25,124 bases of DNA from contig CAKNIU010000017.1 of assembly GCA_930980675.1 (NCBI GenBank), forward strand, positions 1 through 25,124, read 5' to 3'. A program made the position numbers and the translations under genes. The DNA is from an uncultured Clostridium sp. GTDB lineage: Bacteria > Bacillota_A > Clostridia > TANB77 > CAG-508. Position 1 is the stretch's first letter. Every line of letters starts with the position of its first letter. Positions 13,602-21,553 of this stretch are shown piece after piece. A model generated the notes under the pieces. That model did no database searches. It saw nothing but the letters and a program-made list of their open reading frames with translations, and had not been told where the DNA came from.

Positions 13602-14594
13602 TTAACTATTTTCATCTAAGTTAATATTTGCTTCTTTTATGTCTATAGTATTTCCATCACTTGTTAGCCAAAATGAACCTACTTCATCTCCATTTGCTTT
13701 GTCTGTTCTAAGAATTTGTGTGCCACTTTCTTCTAATCTTTGAATTGCTTTGTCACTTGGAAGATTATATGAATTATTTTTGCCTACTTCTATTATTGAA
13801 TATTGTGGTTTTACTTGTTCCAAAAATTTTGTAGAGCTACTTGAATTTGAACCATGGTGTCCTACTTTTAATACATTTACCTTGTTCCAACTTCTAGAAT
13901 TTTCTACTTCTGTTTCAGCATCTCCCATAAATAAATATGTTGTATTATTGTATGTAAGTTCTATTACTAAAGAGCTATTGTTGTCAGATGTATCTTCTTC
14001 TTCCATTGCTGACATTATTTCAAATTGTGCATTAAAATCTTGATTAATTACACTTACATCTCCCATTGTAGGATGCTCAATTGGTATATTTTTTTCTTCT
14101 GCCGCTTCTACTGCATTTTTATAGTCTGTTCCATCTGTTCCAACTGTAGGAATCAAAAATGTTCCTATATTTAAGCTATTTATTACATCATCTATTCCGC
14201 CAATATGGTCTTCATCTGCATGAGTTCCCACTAAATAATCTATTTGAGTTATACCTTTTTCTTGAAGAAAGCTAACAATATTTTTACCGTCACTGTTATT
14301 TCCTGCATCTATTAGCATAACATCTTCATTTAATTTAATTAGCGTACAATCTGCTTGTCCAACATAAAAGAATATAATATTTAGCTTGTCGTTATTTAAA
14401 TTAACTTCTTCAGCATTTTCTATGCTAGCAGATGTTGTTACTAGCACTTCATTTGCTTGAGATTCTTTAGCTATATTATTAGAATTTGATGTATCTAAGA
14501 AATAATCTGTTCCAAAATACCCTGAAACACATAAAAAAATAAATATTATTAGACTTAAAATAATGTTATTAGATTTTTTTCTTCTTTTGCTCAT
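13602..14594 (-). CDS. ComEC/Rec2-like metallo-beta-lactamase-fold hydrolase, membrane-anchored
   Basis: A 330-residue protein with a basic N-terminus, one membrane segment (about 11-30) and an extracytoplasmic MBL domain. Metal-site motifs: HADEDHIGG (125-133), the following GDAETE block and VGHHGSNSSSS. The end (KPQYSIIEVGKNNSYNLPS) matches the hydrolase domain of the competence protein ComEC. It lacks ComEC's multi-pass channel, so it is a stand-alone paralogue. The substrate is unknown; nucleic acid or another phosphoester is the family-based guess. The start is ATG at 14594 after AGGTGG; longer in-frame starts lack a ribosome site. It lies between yunB and the hypothetical gene, on their strand. 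Confidence 0.85.
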   Translation of the reverse strand: MSKRRKKSNNIILSLIIFIFLCVSGYFGTDYFLDTSNSNNIAKESQANEVLVTTSASIENAEEVNLNNDKLNIIFFYVGQADCTLIKLNEDVMLIDAGNNSDGKNIVSFLQEKGITQIDYLVGTHADEDHIGGIDDVINSLNIGTFLIPTVGTDGTDYKNAVEAAEEKNIPIEHPTMGDVSVINQDFNAQFEIMSAMEEEDTSDNNSSLVIELTYNNTTYLFMGDAETEVENSRSWNKVNVLKVGHHGSNSSSSTKFLEQVKPQYSIIEVGKNNSYNLPSDKAIQRLEESGTQILRTDKANGDEVGSFWLTSDGNTIDIKEANINLDENS

Positions 14595-14648
14595 TTTTCC
14601 ACCTACTTTTTCACATATTATACCACATTTCCATAATGTGTCAATCAT

Positions 14649-14678
14649 TTTTCAGTTGGGGATGGTCCCCAACTGAAA
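14649..14678. repeat. Perfect palindrome with a GGGGATGGTCC core
   Basis: A 14-bp perfect stem (14649-14662 with 14666-14678 and its flank) closes a loop of only three bases. The T run follows it on the plus strand, although the neighbouring genes are on the minus strand, so it is a poor terminator for yunB. The TTGGGG(A)(T/C)GGTCC core and CAACTGAAAAT tail recur at 17085-17150. Confidence 0.7.
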
Positions 14679-14682
14679 ATTT

Positions 14683-15306
14683 TTATTGCATCATGTTCAT
14701 TGTGTCTTCAGCACTCACACCCTCTAGGTCATAATAAGCATCTGGTATGTCTCCTGAAATTACTGTTTCTGATATTAAAACTTGAGCAGTTATATGTTCA
14801 TCAACATCTTTAAATGGTGTAAGAAGACTCACATTACAATTTACATTTATATATAATCTGTGTAATGTTTGATTTACTCCCATTTCTTCAAATTCTGATT
14901 TAAGCTCTGTTGTAACTTCACCTATTGTAGACATTCTTACTTCTACATCTGGTCCTCTACCTGCAATTAATTTTATTCCTGTAAAACTTCCTAATTTAAC
15001 ATAGAATTTACTTATGGTTGTATCATTTAATTTTTCTTGAACTTCTAGGGCAATTTGAGAGTTAAGTTTATTTACATTTATTGAATTCATTTTTATTAAA
15101 CAAACATCATTTGTTTCATCTTTTTCAATTGTACATAAATCATCATAAGTTATATTTTGCATATTATCTAAACATGCTTCATTTGCAAACTCTGTAGCTA
15201 AACTTCTTGCTTTTACTCTACATTGTCTTTCGATAATTGGAGTAATGGCTTTCATTATTGTTGTTGCAGTCAAGTATCCAATTATTATTATTACAAGTAA
15301 AATCAA
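14683..15306 (-). CDS. yunB: Sporulation protein YunB, N-terminus disrupted by an apparent frameshift
   Basis: YunB-like: one membrane segment near the N-terminus, then a conserved extracytoplasmic domain (QCRVKARSLATEFANEA, the glycine-rich FTGIKLIAGRGPDVEVRM, and LISETVISGDIPDAYYDLEG). In Bacillus, yunB belongs to the sigma-E regulon. Read from TTG at 15306 it has 207 residues, but that TTG has no ribosome site and starts inside the membrane segment. A proper start, ATG at 15403 with AGTAGGAG, encodes MDRIYSRPRLPRINISRN and then hits a stop. Skipping one base near 15349 joins the frames into GGNGYNIRPYKRR and the membrane segment. Either one base is extra here or the assembly has an error. 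Confidence 0.8.
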   Translation of the reverse strand: MILLVIIIIGYLTATTIMKAITPIIERQCRVKARSLATEFANEACLDNMQNITYDDLCTIEKDETNDVCLIKMNSINVNKLNSQIALEVQEKLNDTTISKFYVKLGSFTGIKLIAGRGPDVEVRMSTIGEVTTELKSEFEEMGVNQTLHRLYINVNCNVSLLTPFKDVDEHITAQVLISETVISGDIPDAYYDLEGVSAEDTMNMMQ

Positions 15307-15465
15307 AATTCTACGCTTATACGGCCTAATATTGTAGCCATTACCGCCAATTTCTGCTTATATTTATTCTAGGTAGCCTAGGTCTTGAATAAATCCTATC
15401 CATTTACTCCTACTATAATTTTTATTCTTGCTCTAGTCTTTCTAATTTTATTTTTTGATTTCATT

Positions 15466-16998
15466 CTAACAATTTACTCCTACATATTTTGTTATAAATA
15501 ATTGCATTCCTGGAGTTAATGTGTCTTGCGATAATCCATTGCCCTCTTTTATATTTTGCATTGTACTTCTAAATTCTTTAGCAATTTTCCACAAATTATC
15601 CTCTTTTTTAGTAAAATATATTACCATATTATATCCACTATTTTCGCTATTTTCTGTTTCTTTTACATCACATATTTCATTAAGTCTTATTTCCAATGAT
15701 GAATCAACTATAAATTCTATATCTATTTTTACATCTACCTCTCTACCCGGTAAAATTGTAAAATCTTGCAATGGAACACTCATATCTATTTTTACTTGGC
15801 TCTCCACTCTAATTCCTGAACATGACATTTTATAATTAATAGGTAATTCAAGTGTAGTTATTCCTAAATCTGTCATATTATTCAAAGAATGCATAAATGT
15901 AATATTTACATTTCCGCTTAGCTCAATTGTATCATTTCCTATTCGCATATTGTCTATATTTACATTTACATCAGCATCATATATTTTTTCATCGCCAATA
16001 TTTAATAATTGCTTCTCTCTAATACTATATACATCATGAAAAATCTTTTTATCTTGCATTGCCTTTATCTGCTTTTGCTCAAAGTTTAAATTTCTACTAG
16101 GACTATATAAATCTTCTATTGTGTTTATTTCTTTTGTCTCATAACTAGATGCTGTAATTTCTATTTCCGCTTCTACATAAATTGAATGCTCTTGCATACT
16201 ATTAGGCTTTATTACTAAGTTTCTAATTTCATATTGCATATCACAAACATTTTCTTCTGAAATATTTTCCATATCTATAAATCCCATTATTGGAAGTGTA
16301 GCTGATACTGTGTTTATTCTGTTATCCTCTGTTAAATACATTATTTTTAGTTTAGCGTCAGCCTTTGCTAAGATTTTGTTGTAACTAATTTTTGTGTCTT
16401 TATTTGTTATTTCCATATTTACTTTTAATATTTCAGTCAAATTATCCACATTATCTATTGCAATTGTTTCTTTTACTTGTGCTTTTGTTTTAGCCGTTCC
16501 TAGTAAAGAATTTACAGTAACCTTTCTTTCTAATTTTTGCAAATCTTGTATATCATTAATTCCTGTAACAAATTCTTCTTGATTGTTTGCAAATAGCTTT
16601 ATGTCAAAATTTAATATAGCTTTTACGTTTATTTTTCTTTCATTTACAATTCTTGCTTCTACACTTTTTAAACTTGTATTTACCTCTGCTAATTGATCCG
16701 CTTTTGCATTTTCTATATTTTCTATTTGAGAAAAGTCTATAACATAGTTAATTGCTCTTATCTCTTTTTTTCCATCTTCTTCTGAGCTGTATATTGTATA
16801 TGTATTTATTCCTCCATCAATTCTAACTTTTCCGTCCATTACTTCTTTTTTATAAATAGTTACTATACCACTAGCTGAAATTATATTATATATGTCTGGT
16901 TTTATGTCTGGAACTATACAATCTCCTTCACAAATTGCAGTGTCCAACTTTTGAGCCACGATTTGATTAATGGATATTTTGTTTTTTTCTAACTCCAT
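15466..16998 (-). CDS. sipL: SipL-like spore coat protein (DUF3794 repeats plus LysM)
   Basis: A 510-residue protein. Repeated DUF3794/SPOCS-type modules run from the start (DTAICEGDCIVPDIKPDIYNI; later copies near 160-300 and 320-440). A LysM domain fills the last 55 residues (EDNLWKIAKEF to LTPGMQLFITKYV). This is the architecture of C. difficile SipL, which binds SpoIVA through its LysM and attaches the coat to the forespore. Size is close to SipL (about 520 residues). The start is ATG at 16998 with AAGGAGG. The neighbours veg and yunB support a sporulation role. The partner SpoIVA is not in the window. Confidence 0.85.
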   Translation of the reverse strand: MELEKNKISINQIVAQKLDTAICEGDCIVPDIKPDIYNIISASGIVTIYKKEVMDGKVRIDGGINTYTIYSSEEDGKKEIRAINYVIDFSQIENIENAKADQLAEVNTSLKSVEARIVNERKINVKAILNFDIKLFANNQEEFVTGINDIQDLQKLERKVTVNSLLGTAKTKAQVKETIAIDNVDNLTEILKVNMEITNKDTKISYNKILAKADAKLKIMYLTEDNRINTVSATLPIMGFIDMENISEENVCDMQYEIRNLVIKPNSMQEHSIYVEAEIEITASSYETKEINTIEDLYSPSRNLNFEQKQIKAMQDKKIFHDVYSIREKQLLNIGDEKIYDADVNVNIDNMRIGNDTIELSGNVNITFMHSLNNMTDLGITTLELPINYKMSCSGIRVESQVKIDMSVPLQDFTILPGREVDVKIDIEFIVDSSLEIRLNEICDVKETENSENSGYNMVIYFTKKEDNLWKIAKEFRSTMQNIKEGNGLSQDTLTPGMQLFITKYVGVNC

Positions 16999-17084
16999 TT
17001 TGTCCTTTACCTCCTTAATTATGTTTTAATAATATATATGCTTTGAGAAGCAAAAAAGAACCACTTAATTTCATACTTTTTACA

Positions 17085-17150
17085 TTGGGGACGGTCCTAA
17101 ATCGAAAATATTTTATTTTTTTCGATTCAGGACCTTTTTCAACTGAAAAT
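17085..17150. repeat. Composite palindrome of the GGGGACGGTCC family
   Basis: TTGGGGACGGTCC is followed by a 16-base arm that pairs, with one imperfect position, with a copy ending in GATTCAGGACC; then comes CAACTGAAAAT. The outer parts match the perfect palindrome at 14649-14678, as if that element had been split by an extra hairpin. It lies between veg and the sipL-like gene. Confidence 0.6.
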
Positions 17151-17152
17151 AC

Positions 17153-17180
17153 AAAAAAAGAACGCCGTTTTTGACGTTCT
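17153..17180 (-). terminator. Intrinsic terminator of veg
   Basis: On the minus strand, AGAACGTC (17180-17173) pairs with GGCGTTCT (17166-17159), including one G-U, followed by seven T. It begins 31 bases after the veg stop. Confidence 0.8.
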
Positions 17181-17210
17181 AAAATTCGTTAATTAGTTTT
17201 AATCCAAAAA

Positions 17211-17510
17211 TTACAAAGCAGCTTTTATTTTCTTTGGTGCCTTTACTAAAGGAGGAATGAGTGGGCTATATCCTTCACCATCAAAAACATCTACTTCTAC
17301 TGTTCTTGTTAATACATCTTTATATTGATAAGATACGCTTCTTTTGTTTTCTTCATACTTTACTATGAATATGTTAGTATAAGCTTTTTCTATAGTAGCT
17401 TCTTTTTCAAACGACTTACTCCTTCCTAAAGATCCCTTGACAATTATCTTTTGTCCAATTTTGTCCCTTATGTCTGATTCTAAGTTTGCAATATCATTTT
17501 GGTAAATCAT
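17211..17510 (-). CDS. veg: Veg family protein
   Basis: A 99-residue small protein of the Veg family (DUF1021), which in Bacillus is strongly expressed and affects biofilm genes and spore outgrowth. The core runs IYQNDIANLESDIRDKIGQ, IIVKGSLGRSKSFEKEA, TNIFIVKYEE and VSYQYKDVLTRTVEV. About 22 extra C-terminal residues (SPLIPPLVKAPKKIKAAL) exceed the Bacillus length. The start is ATG at 17510 with AGTAGGTGAT; the upstream TTG at 17531 lies before the ribosome site. It has its own terminator, and a candidate promoter lies beyond a hairpin at 17574-17604. Confidence 0.9.
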   Translation of the reverse strand: MIYQNDIANLESDIRDKIGQKIIVKGSLGRSKSFEKEATIEKAYTNIFIVKYEENKRSVSYQYKDVLTRTVEVDVFDGEGYSPLIPPLVKAPKKIKAAL

Positions 17511-17573
17511 TTTATCACCTACTTTTCTCAATATGCTTTTAGCTTATCATCAATTTTTTCAAAAGTCAAAGGC

Positions 17574-17604
17574 GAAAAAATGGAGGAATGTCTTGTCATT
17601 CCTC
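17574..17604 (-). terminator. Terminator-like hairpin between spoIIQ and veg
   Basis: GAGGAATG (17583-17590) pairs perfectly with CATTCCTC (17597-17604). Read on the minus strand it is followed by CCATTTTTT. It may end the spoIIQ transcript, but it also lies downstream of the candidate promoter at 17635-17662, so it could attenuate veg or end a short RNA. Confidence 0.65.
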
Positions 17605-17634
17605 ATTTCTAGCTATTTATTAGCAAATATTACA

Positions 17635-17673
17635 TTTATATTACATTTGCATTTTCTGTCAAAATTTGTCGAA
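17635..17673 (-). promoter_or_regulatory. Sigma-A promoter with adjacent Spo0A boxes, upstream of veg
   Basis: On the minus strand, TTGACA (17657-17662) and TATAAA (17635-17640) have a 16-base spacer. On the plus strand, TGTCAAA (17657-17663) and a perfect 0A box TGTCGAA (17667-17673) are spaced ten bases apart, so the first overlaps the -35. Spo0A control is inferred from the boxes. Confidence 0.5.
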
Positions 17674-17754
17674 TTTCAATTTTATGTTTATATTTTATGA
17701 AATGCTGTTATATTTTGCAACTAATTTAAATTCAAGCTGTGAATTGTATCAAAA

Positions 17755-18645
17755 TTACTTTAAATATATTTCTGGATTTATATTGCTTCCATCTTTTAAT
17801 AATTCAAAATGTAAATGATTATCTTCTGCAACTTCAAACACTGCACTGTTCCCAACTGTTCCTATTGTTTGACCTTGAGTAACTGTTTCTCCTTCTTTTA
17901 CAAATTCTGCTGAAAGTAAACTCGAATAAACACTTGTATATCCATCATTATGTTCTATAGTTACAGTTAATCCATATCTAGGATCATTTTTTATTGATTT
18001 AACTGTACCGTCAGCTGTTGCTTTAACTACAGTAGTTCTATCTGCTTTTATATCAATTCCTGTATGTGTTATCCATTCTTCTAAAGTTTCTGAATATATT
18101 AAATTATCTTTTGCAAATTCTTTTATAACTTCTCCTTCTACTGGAAATATAAATTGAATTTCACTAGTTGTGTTTGCATTATTCTGTTCTGTATTTTCGT
18201 TTGTTTGAGGCTGTATTTCATTTTGATTTTCTGTATTAGTGCTTTCATTTGTTTCGGTCGAATTTGCTGACACTTCTTTTGATTCAGTGCCTACTTCATT
18301 TGTATTATTTGATGTGTTAACTACATTGTTATCCACCACATTGTTTGCAGTTAAAGATTCTTTAATCTCATTAATTTCATCATCATATTCTTCTGCATTA
18401 TCTCCGCCAACCGTATTTTGCTTTAAAACTTGATTTACATTTTTGCTTAAATCTGAACTTGCTGATTCTACACTATTATATTCATTTGCAATTCTATTAT
18501 AATTTAGATTGCCAACTGTTGTCTCCTGACTCATAGATGCCACAATAGCAATTATAAGTAAAATTATAGCAATTATAAAGCTAACTAGCTTTCCCCATTT
18601 AAACTTATCCTCTAAATTATTATTGTTTCTCTTTTCTCTTCTCAT
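17755..18645 (-). CDS. spoIIQ: SpoIIQ-like LytM protein
   Basis: SpoIIQ is the forespore half of the channel that pairs with mother-cell SpoIIIAH and supports engulfment. The 296 residues comprise a basic N-terminus, a membrane segment (about 18-38), a long acidic Asn/Glu/Thr-rich spacer (to about 160) and an M23/LytM domain. His194 and Asp198 (HTGID) and His277/His279 (HLH) are kept, but the Y-x-H-L histidine is replaced (YSSL, 240-243), so peptidase activity may be reduced or lost. The ATG has AAGGAGG. The position right after spoIID matches the clostridial order, and a sigma-F-like promoter lies upstream. Confidence 0.85.
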   Translation of the reverse strand: MRREKRNNNNLEDKFKWGKLVSFIIAIILLIIAIVASMSQETTVGNLNYNRIANEYNSVESASSDLSKNVNQVLKQNTVGGDNAEEYDDEINEIKESLTANNVVDNNVVNTSNNTNEVGTESKEVSANSTETNESTNTENQNEIQPQTNENTEQNNANTTSEIQFIFPVEGEVIKEFAKDNLIYSETLEEWITHTGIDIKADRTTVVKATADGTVKSIKNDPRYGLTVTIEHNDGYTSVYSSLLSAEFVKEGETVTQGQTIGTVGNSAVFEVAEDNHLHFELLKDGSNINPEIYLK

Positions 18646-18676
18646 ATATATCCTCCTTGAAATAATCTATTAATTT

Positions 18677-18705
18677 GATTATTTCCTTAAATTAGGAAAA
18701 TATAC
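18677..18705 (-). promoter_or_regulatory. Candidate sigma-F promoter of spoIIQ
   Basis: On the minus strand, GTATA (18701-18705), a 14-base spacer and GGAAATAATC (18677-18686) match the Bacillus sigma-F pattern (GYATA, about 15 bases, GGnnAnAnTR) except the last base. The predicted leader is about 25 bases. spoIIQ is a classic sigma-F target and sigF lies upstream in the same cluster. Confidence 0.55.
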
Positions 18706-18787
18706 ATTTTTTGTTAAGTATTTTTTATATCCTATGCCTCAGGTCGCTAACCGCTTTAGAATATATATTGGAGAGTTTTATAAAGAA

Positions 18788-19798
18788 TTACATCTCCGTA
18801 ATTTCTACCCCAGTATAAAAATGCTTAACAATTTCTTCGTAATTGCTACCTTGCTTTGCCATGCTATCTGCGCCTGTTTGGCTCATTCCAACTCCATGGC
18901 CATATCCTTTTACAGAAAATTTGATATTATCCCCATCTAAGCTCACTTCAAAATTTGCGGATCTTAAGCCTAACAAAGTTCTTACTTCAACTCCCGAAAG
19001 ATTTAAGTTTCCTATTTTTATTGTTTTTATCCTTCCTGATTCAGTATATTCTAATATTTGTATGCAATCAGTTTGTGAGTAATCTATGGTAAAGTCTGAA
19101 TGTTTAGCTAATATTTTATTTTGAAATTCCTCTTTTGTAAGAACTACCTCAGAGCTATATTGTGAATAGGCATCTTCCCCTGCTGTTTCAACTGATTGTA
19201 AATATGGATAATTAGTTCCACCCCATACATTTACTGGTGCTTCTGTAGTGCCACCACTATTTGAATGGAAAAACGCATCAATAACTTCCCCATTGTATGT
19301 AATTATTTTTCCTGCTGTTGTATTTACTGCTATTTCTATCTTTCTCCAGTTATCTTCTCTTTGTGCTTCATCCCATCTTGCCATTCTATCTTCTTTAGAA
19401 ATCCATGCTTGACAACAACCAGAGTCATCGCATATGTCTGCTTCTCCGTGTTTGCCCCCACTATGTACAATTGAATATATTGTATATGTTCTTGCAACTA
19501 ATGCTTGGGCATTTAAAGCTTCCTGCTCATAGTTTGCCGGCATTTCTGCTGATACTACACCTAAAAGATAAGTGTCCAAAGGTAACTCTTCAATTTCTCC
19601 TGTATCAGCATGTAAAAGTTTTATAGTATCATACTGTTTATAATTATAATCTATCATTTGAATTTCTTCTGTAGTATTTTCTGTAGTTTCATTTGTGTCA
19701 TTTGCTATTTTGCCACTTACAGTGTTCTTGGTAAAAATAATTGGTATAGCAAAAGTGCAAAAAATAAGCATAAATAGTACAATATAAACTTTTTTCAC
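18788..19798 (-). CDS. spoIID: Stage II sporulation protein D (lytic transglycosylase)
   Basis: SpoIID cuts denuded glycan strands at the septum and drives engulfment with SpoIIP and SpoIIM. After a membrane anchor (about 3-22), family landmarks follow: LPLDTYLLGVVSAEMPANYE, the core ALNAQALVARTYTI, the cysteine segment ICDDSGCCQAW, FHSNSGGTTE and the C-terminal GYGHGVGMSQTGADSMA. The start is GTG at 19798 behind GAGGAGG. An in-frame ATG at 19831 lies before that ribosome site and is rejected. It sits 51 bases after sigF and is followed by spoIIQ. Confidence 0.95.
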   Translation of the reverse strand: MKKVYIVLFMLIFCTFAIPIIFTKNTVSGKIANDTNETTENTTEEIQMIDYNYKQYDTIKLLHADTGEIEELPLDTYLLGVVSAEMPANYEQEALNAQALVARTYTIYSIVHSGGKHGEADICDDSGCCQAWISKEDRMARWDEAQREDNWRKIEIAVNTTAGKIITYNGEVIDAFFHSNSGGTTEAPVNVWGGTNYPYLQSVETAGEDAYSQYSSEVVLTKEEFQNKILAKHSDFTIDYSQTDCIQILEYTESGRIKTIKIGNLNLSGVEVRTLLGLRSANFEVSLDGDNIKFSVKGYGHGVGMSQTGADSMAKQGSNYEEIVKHFYTGVEITEM

Positions 19799-19849
19799 TA
19801 TGCCTCCTCGTATAATGAACATATAGTCCATTATATATTTTTTTATTTT

Positions 19850-20563
19850 TTAGGCTTCTTTTAACTCCTGTCCTAAAGTTTGCAATATTTGCTTTTCTAT
19901 TCTACATACTTGAACTTGACTTATTCCAACAAGTCTTGCTACATCTTTTTGTGTTTGACATTTAAAATACCTTAAATATATTATTTCTTTTTCTCTTGGT
20001 TTTAATTTTTCTATGCCTTCCTTCAAAGCTAATCTATTTACTGTTTTTTCTTCCTCATTTTCATTTGTTTTTATTTTATCTATTAAGCAAATCCCATCAT
20101 CATCTTCTTTTTCATACAGTGATTCTAGGCAATTTTTGTATTCTAATGATGCTATTACCTCATCTTTAGATATTTTGAGTAATTTTGCTATTTCATCAAT
20201 ACCTATTTTTTTGCCTTGTTTTTCATAGTCTTCTTTAATTTTTAATGCTTTTTGACAAGTTGATTTAGTTTGTCTTGATACTTTTATCATACCATCATCT
20301 CTTAAAAATCTTTTTATTTCGCCTATAATAAAAGTAACCGCATAAGTTGATAATGCAACATTAAATGAAAAATCAAATTTTTGTACAGCCTTTATAAATC
20401 CTATTGCTCCTATTTGATATAAATCTTCTAGTTCATATCCTCTTCCTTCAAATCTTTTTACAATGCTCCAAATTAATCCATTGTTTTGTTTTATTAGGTC
20501 ATTTAATACTTCTCTATTTCCTGCTTGCACTTCAAGTATTTGTTTTTTTAGAGTTTCATCCAT
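19850..20563 (-). CDS. sigF: RNA polymerase sigma-F factor
   Basis: Forespore-specific sigma factor, third gene of the spoIIA operon (spoIIAC). The 237 residues have region 2 with NNGLIWSIVKRFEGRG, YELEDLYQIGAIGFIKA and the -10-binding STYAVTFIIGEIKRFLRDDG, a region 3 helix set, and region 4 with LKPREKEIIYLRYFKCQTQKD and the helix-turn-helix VARLVGISQVQVCRIEK. Its placement after spoIIAB and before spoIID separates it from sigma-G. The ATG has AGGAGAAGG. It is held inactive by SpoIIAB until SpoIIAA is dephosphorylated (family knowledge). Confidence 0.97.
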   Translation of the reverse strand: MDETLKKQILEVQAGNREVLNDLIKQNNGLIWSIVKRFEGRGYELEDLYQIGAIGFIKAVQKFDFSFNVALSTYAVTFIIGEIKRFLRDDGMIKVSRQTKSTCQKALKIKEDYEKQGKKIGIDEIAKLLKISKDEVIASLEYKNCLESLYEKEDDDGICLIDKIKTNENEEEKTVNRLALKEGIEKLKPREKEIIYLRYFKCQTQKDVARLVGISQVQVCRIEKQILQTLGQELKEA

Positions 20564-20622
20564 AACCTTCTCCTAATTATATGTTGTTGTTAAATAAATA
20601 TGTGTATTATTCAATATACAAT

Positions 20623-21081
20623 TTAAGCCTCAATGCATTTTTCATCTTCCATACTCATAATTTTCTTTTTCATAGTTATTTTTGTACCTAGACCTACTGC
20701 TGACTCTACATTTACATAGTCCATAAAACTTTCCATAATAGTAAATCCCATTCCTGACCTTTCCATATTCGGTTTAGAAGTGTAAAGGGGTTTTCTTGCT
20801 TCTTCTATATTTGCTATTCCTTTGCCATTGTCTGATACTTCAATTTCTACAGTATTTCCAAATAATTTTGCAGTTATTTTTACTATTCCTTCCTCATCTT
20901 CATATCCATGAATTATGCTATTTGTTACAGCTTCTGATACAGCCGTTTTTATGTCAGATAATTCATCTATTGTAGGGTCTAATTGTGATACAAATGCAGC
21001 AACTGCGATTCTTGCAAACGCTTCGTTATTAGTTTTGCTCACAAATTCTAGTTTCATTTCATTATCATATAACCCCTTCAT
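20623..21081 (-). CDS. spoIIAB: Anti-sigma F factor / serine kinase SpoIIAB
   Basis: A GHKL-fold protein that binds sigma-F and phosphorylates SpoIIAA. The 152 residues include the N box [14 protein letters not shown], the G1 box DNGKGI and the G2 box GMGFTIM, plus [20 protein letters not shown] as in Bacillus. The start is ATG at 21081 with GAGGAGG. Longer in-frame starts lie inside spoIIAA without a ribosome site. It overlaps the end of spoIIAA by 17 bases, implying coupled translation and a fixed ratio between the partners. Confidence 0.97.
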   Translation of the reverse strand: MKGLYDNEMKLEFVSKTNNEAFARIAVAAFVSQLDPTIDELSDIKTAVSEAVTNSIIHGYEDEEGIVKITAKLFGNTVEIEVSDNGKGIANIEEARKPLYTSKPNMERSGMGFTIMESFMDYVNVESAVGLGTKITMKKKIMSMEDEKCIEA

Positions 21082-21397
21082 TCTTATCCTCCTCAACAAT
21101 ATTTATTATTCTTGATACTCCACTCATATCAAATATTTTTTTCATTGATTTATTTACATTTATGATTTCTAGGCTTCCATTTAGCATTTTTGCTAGTTTA
21201 TATCTGCCCAAAACCATTCCTATCCCAGCGCTATCCATAAAAGATATGTTACTAAAATCAAATACAACTTTTCTTGGACTATATCCTTTAATTTCATTAT
21301 CCATTTTCCTCCTTACCTTTTCTACTGTGTGTTGATCCACATCTTCTGTTAATTTGAATGTTAACTGCTTGTCCTCTTTGTTAAATTCAACTATCAC
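21065..21397 (-). CDS. spoIIAA: Anti-sigma F factor antagonist SpoIIAA
   Basis: A STAS-domain anti-anti-sigma factor. Ser56 in [15 protein letters not shown] is the conserved phosphorylation site, used by SpoIIAB and reversed by SpoIIE. The 110-residue length is typical. The start is GTG at 21397, seven bases after AGGAGG. A tempting ATG two bases upstream is followed at once by TGA in its own frame. It is the first gene of spoIIA, and a Spo0A-type regulatory region lies at 21515-21589. Confidence 0.97.
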   Translation of the reverse strand: MIVEFNKEDKQLTFKLTEDVDQHTVEKVRRKMDNEIKGYSPRKVVFDFSNISFMDSAGIGMVLGRYKLAKMLNGSLEIINVNKSMKKIFDMSGVSRIINIVEEDKNEGVI

Positions 21398-21484
21398 ATT
21401 ATTACCTCCTAAATTAGTTCTTTAGTGCTTTTATGGTCACATTTTAGCAACAATTTTTTAATACTTGTCCAGAAAAATGATATG

Positions 21485-21531
21485 CCAAAAAAGAACTATC
21501 ATATTTACTTTAATATTATAGTTCTTTTTGG
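21485..21531. terminator. Bidirectional terminator overlapping the spoIIA promoter
   Basis: CC-A6-GAACTAT (21485-21499) pairs with ATAGTTCTTTTTGG (21518-21531), with one bulged A and an 18-base loop. A runs and T runs flank both directions. The predicted start of spoIIA transcription (near 21508) lies in the loop, so only read-through from upstream would form the hairpin. Confidence 0.65.
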
Positions 21532-21543
21532 TAGTATTTTCCA
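21515..21543 (-). promoter_or_regulatory. Candidate spoIIA promoter
   Basis: On the minus strand, TGGAAA (21538-21543), a 17-base spacer and a perfect TATAAT (21515-21520). The weak -35 and the Spo0A boxes 11 bases farther upstream fit an activator-dependent sigma-A promoter. A degenerate sigma-H promoter (GGAAAAT then GAACT) overlaps it and cannot be excluded; sigma-H drives spoIIA in Bacillus. Confidence 0.5.
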
Positions 21544-21553
21544 TAAGATATTT

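Noticed and set aside
16999..17090. Sigma-E promoter before the sipL-like gene
   Set aside because: A CATAAT-like box exists but overlaps the ribosome site region and the -35 spacing is wrong, so it cannot give a usable leader.
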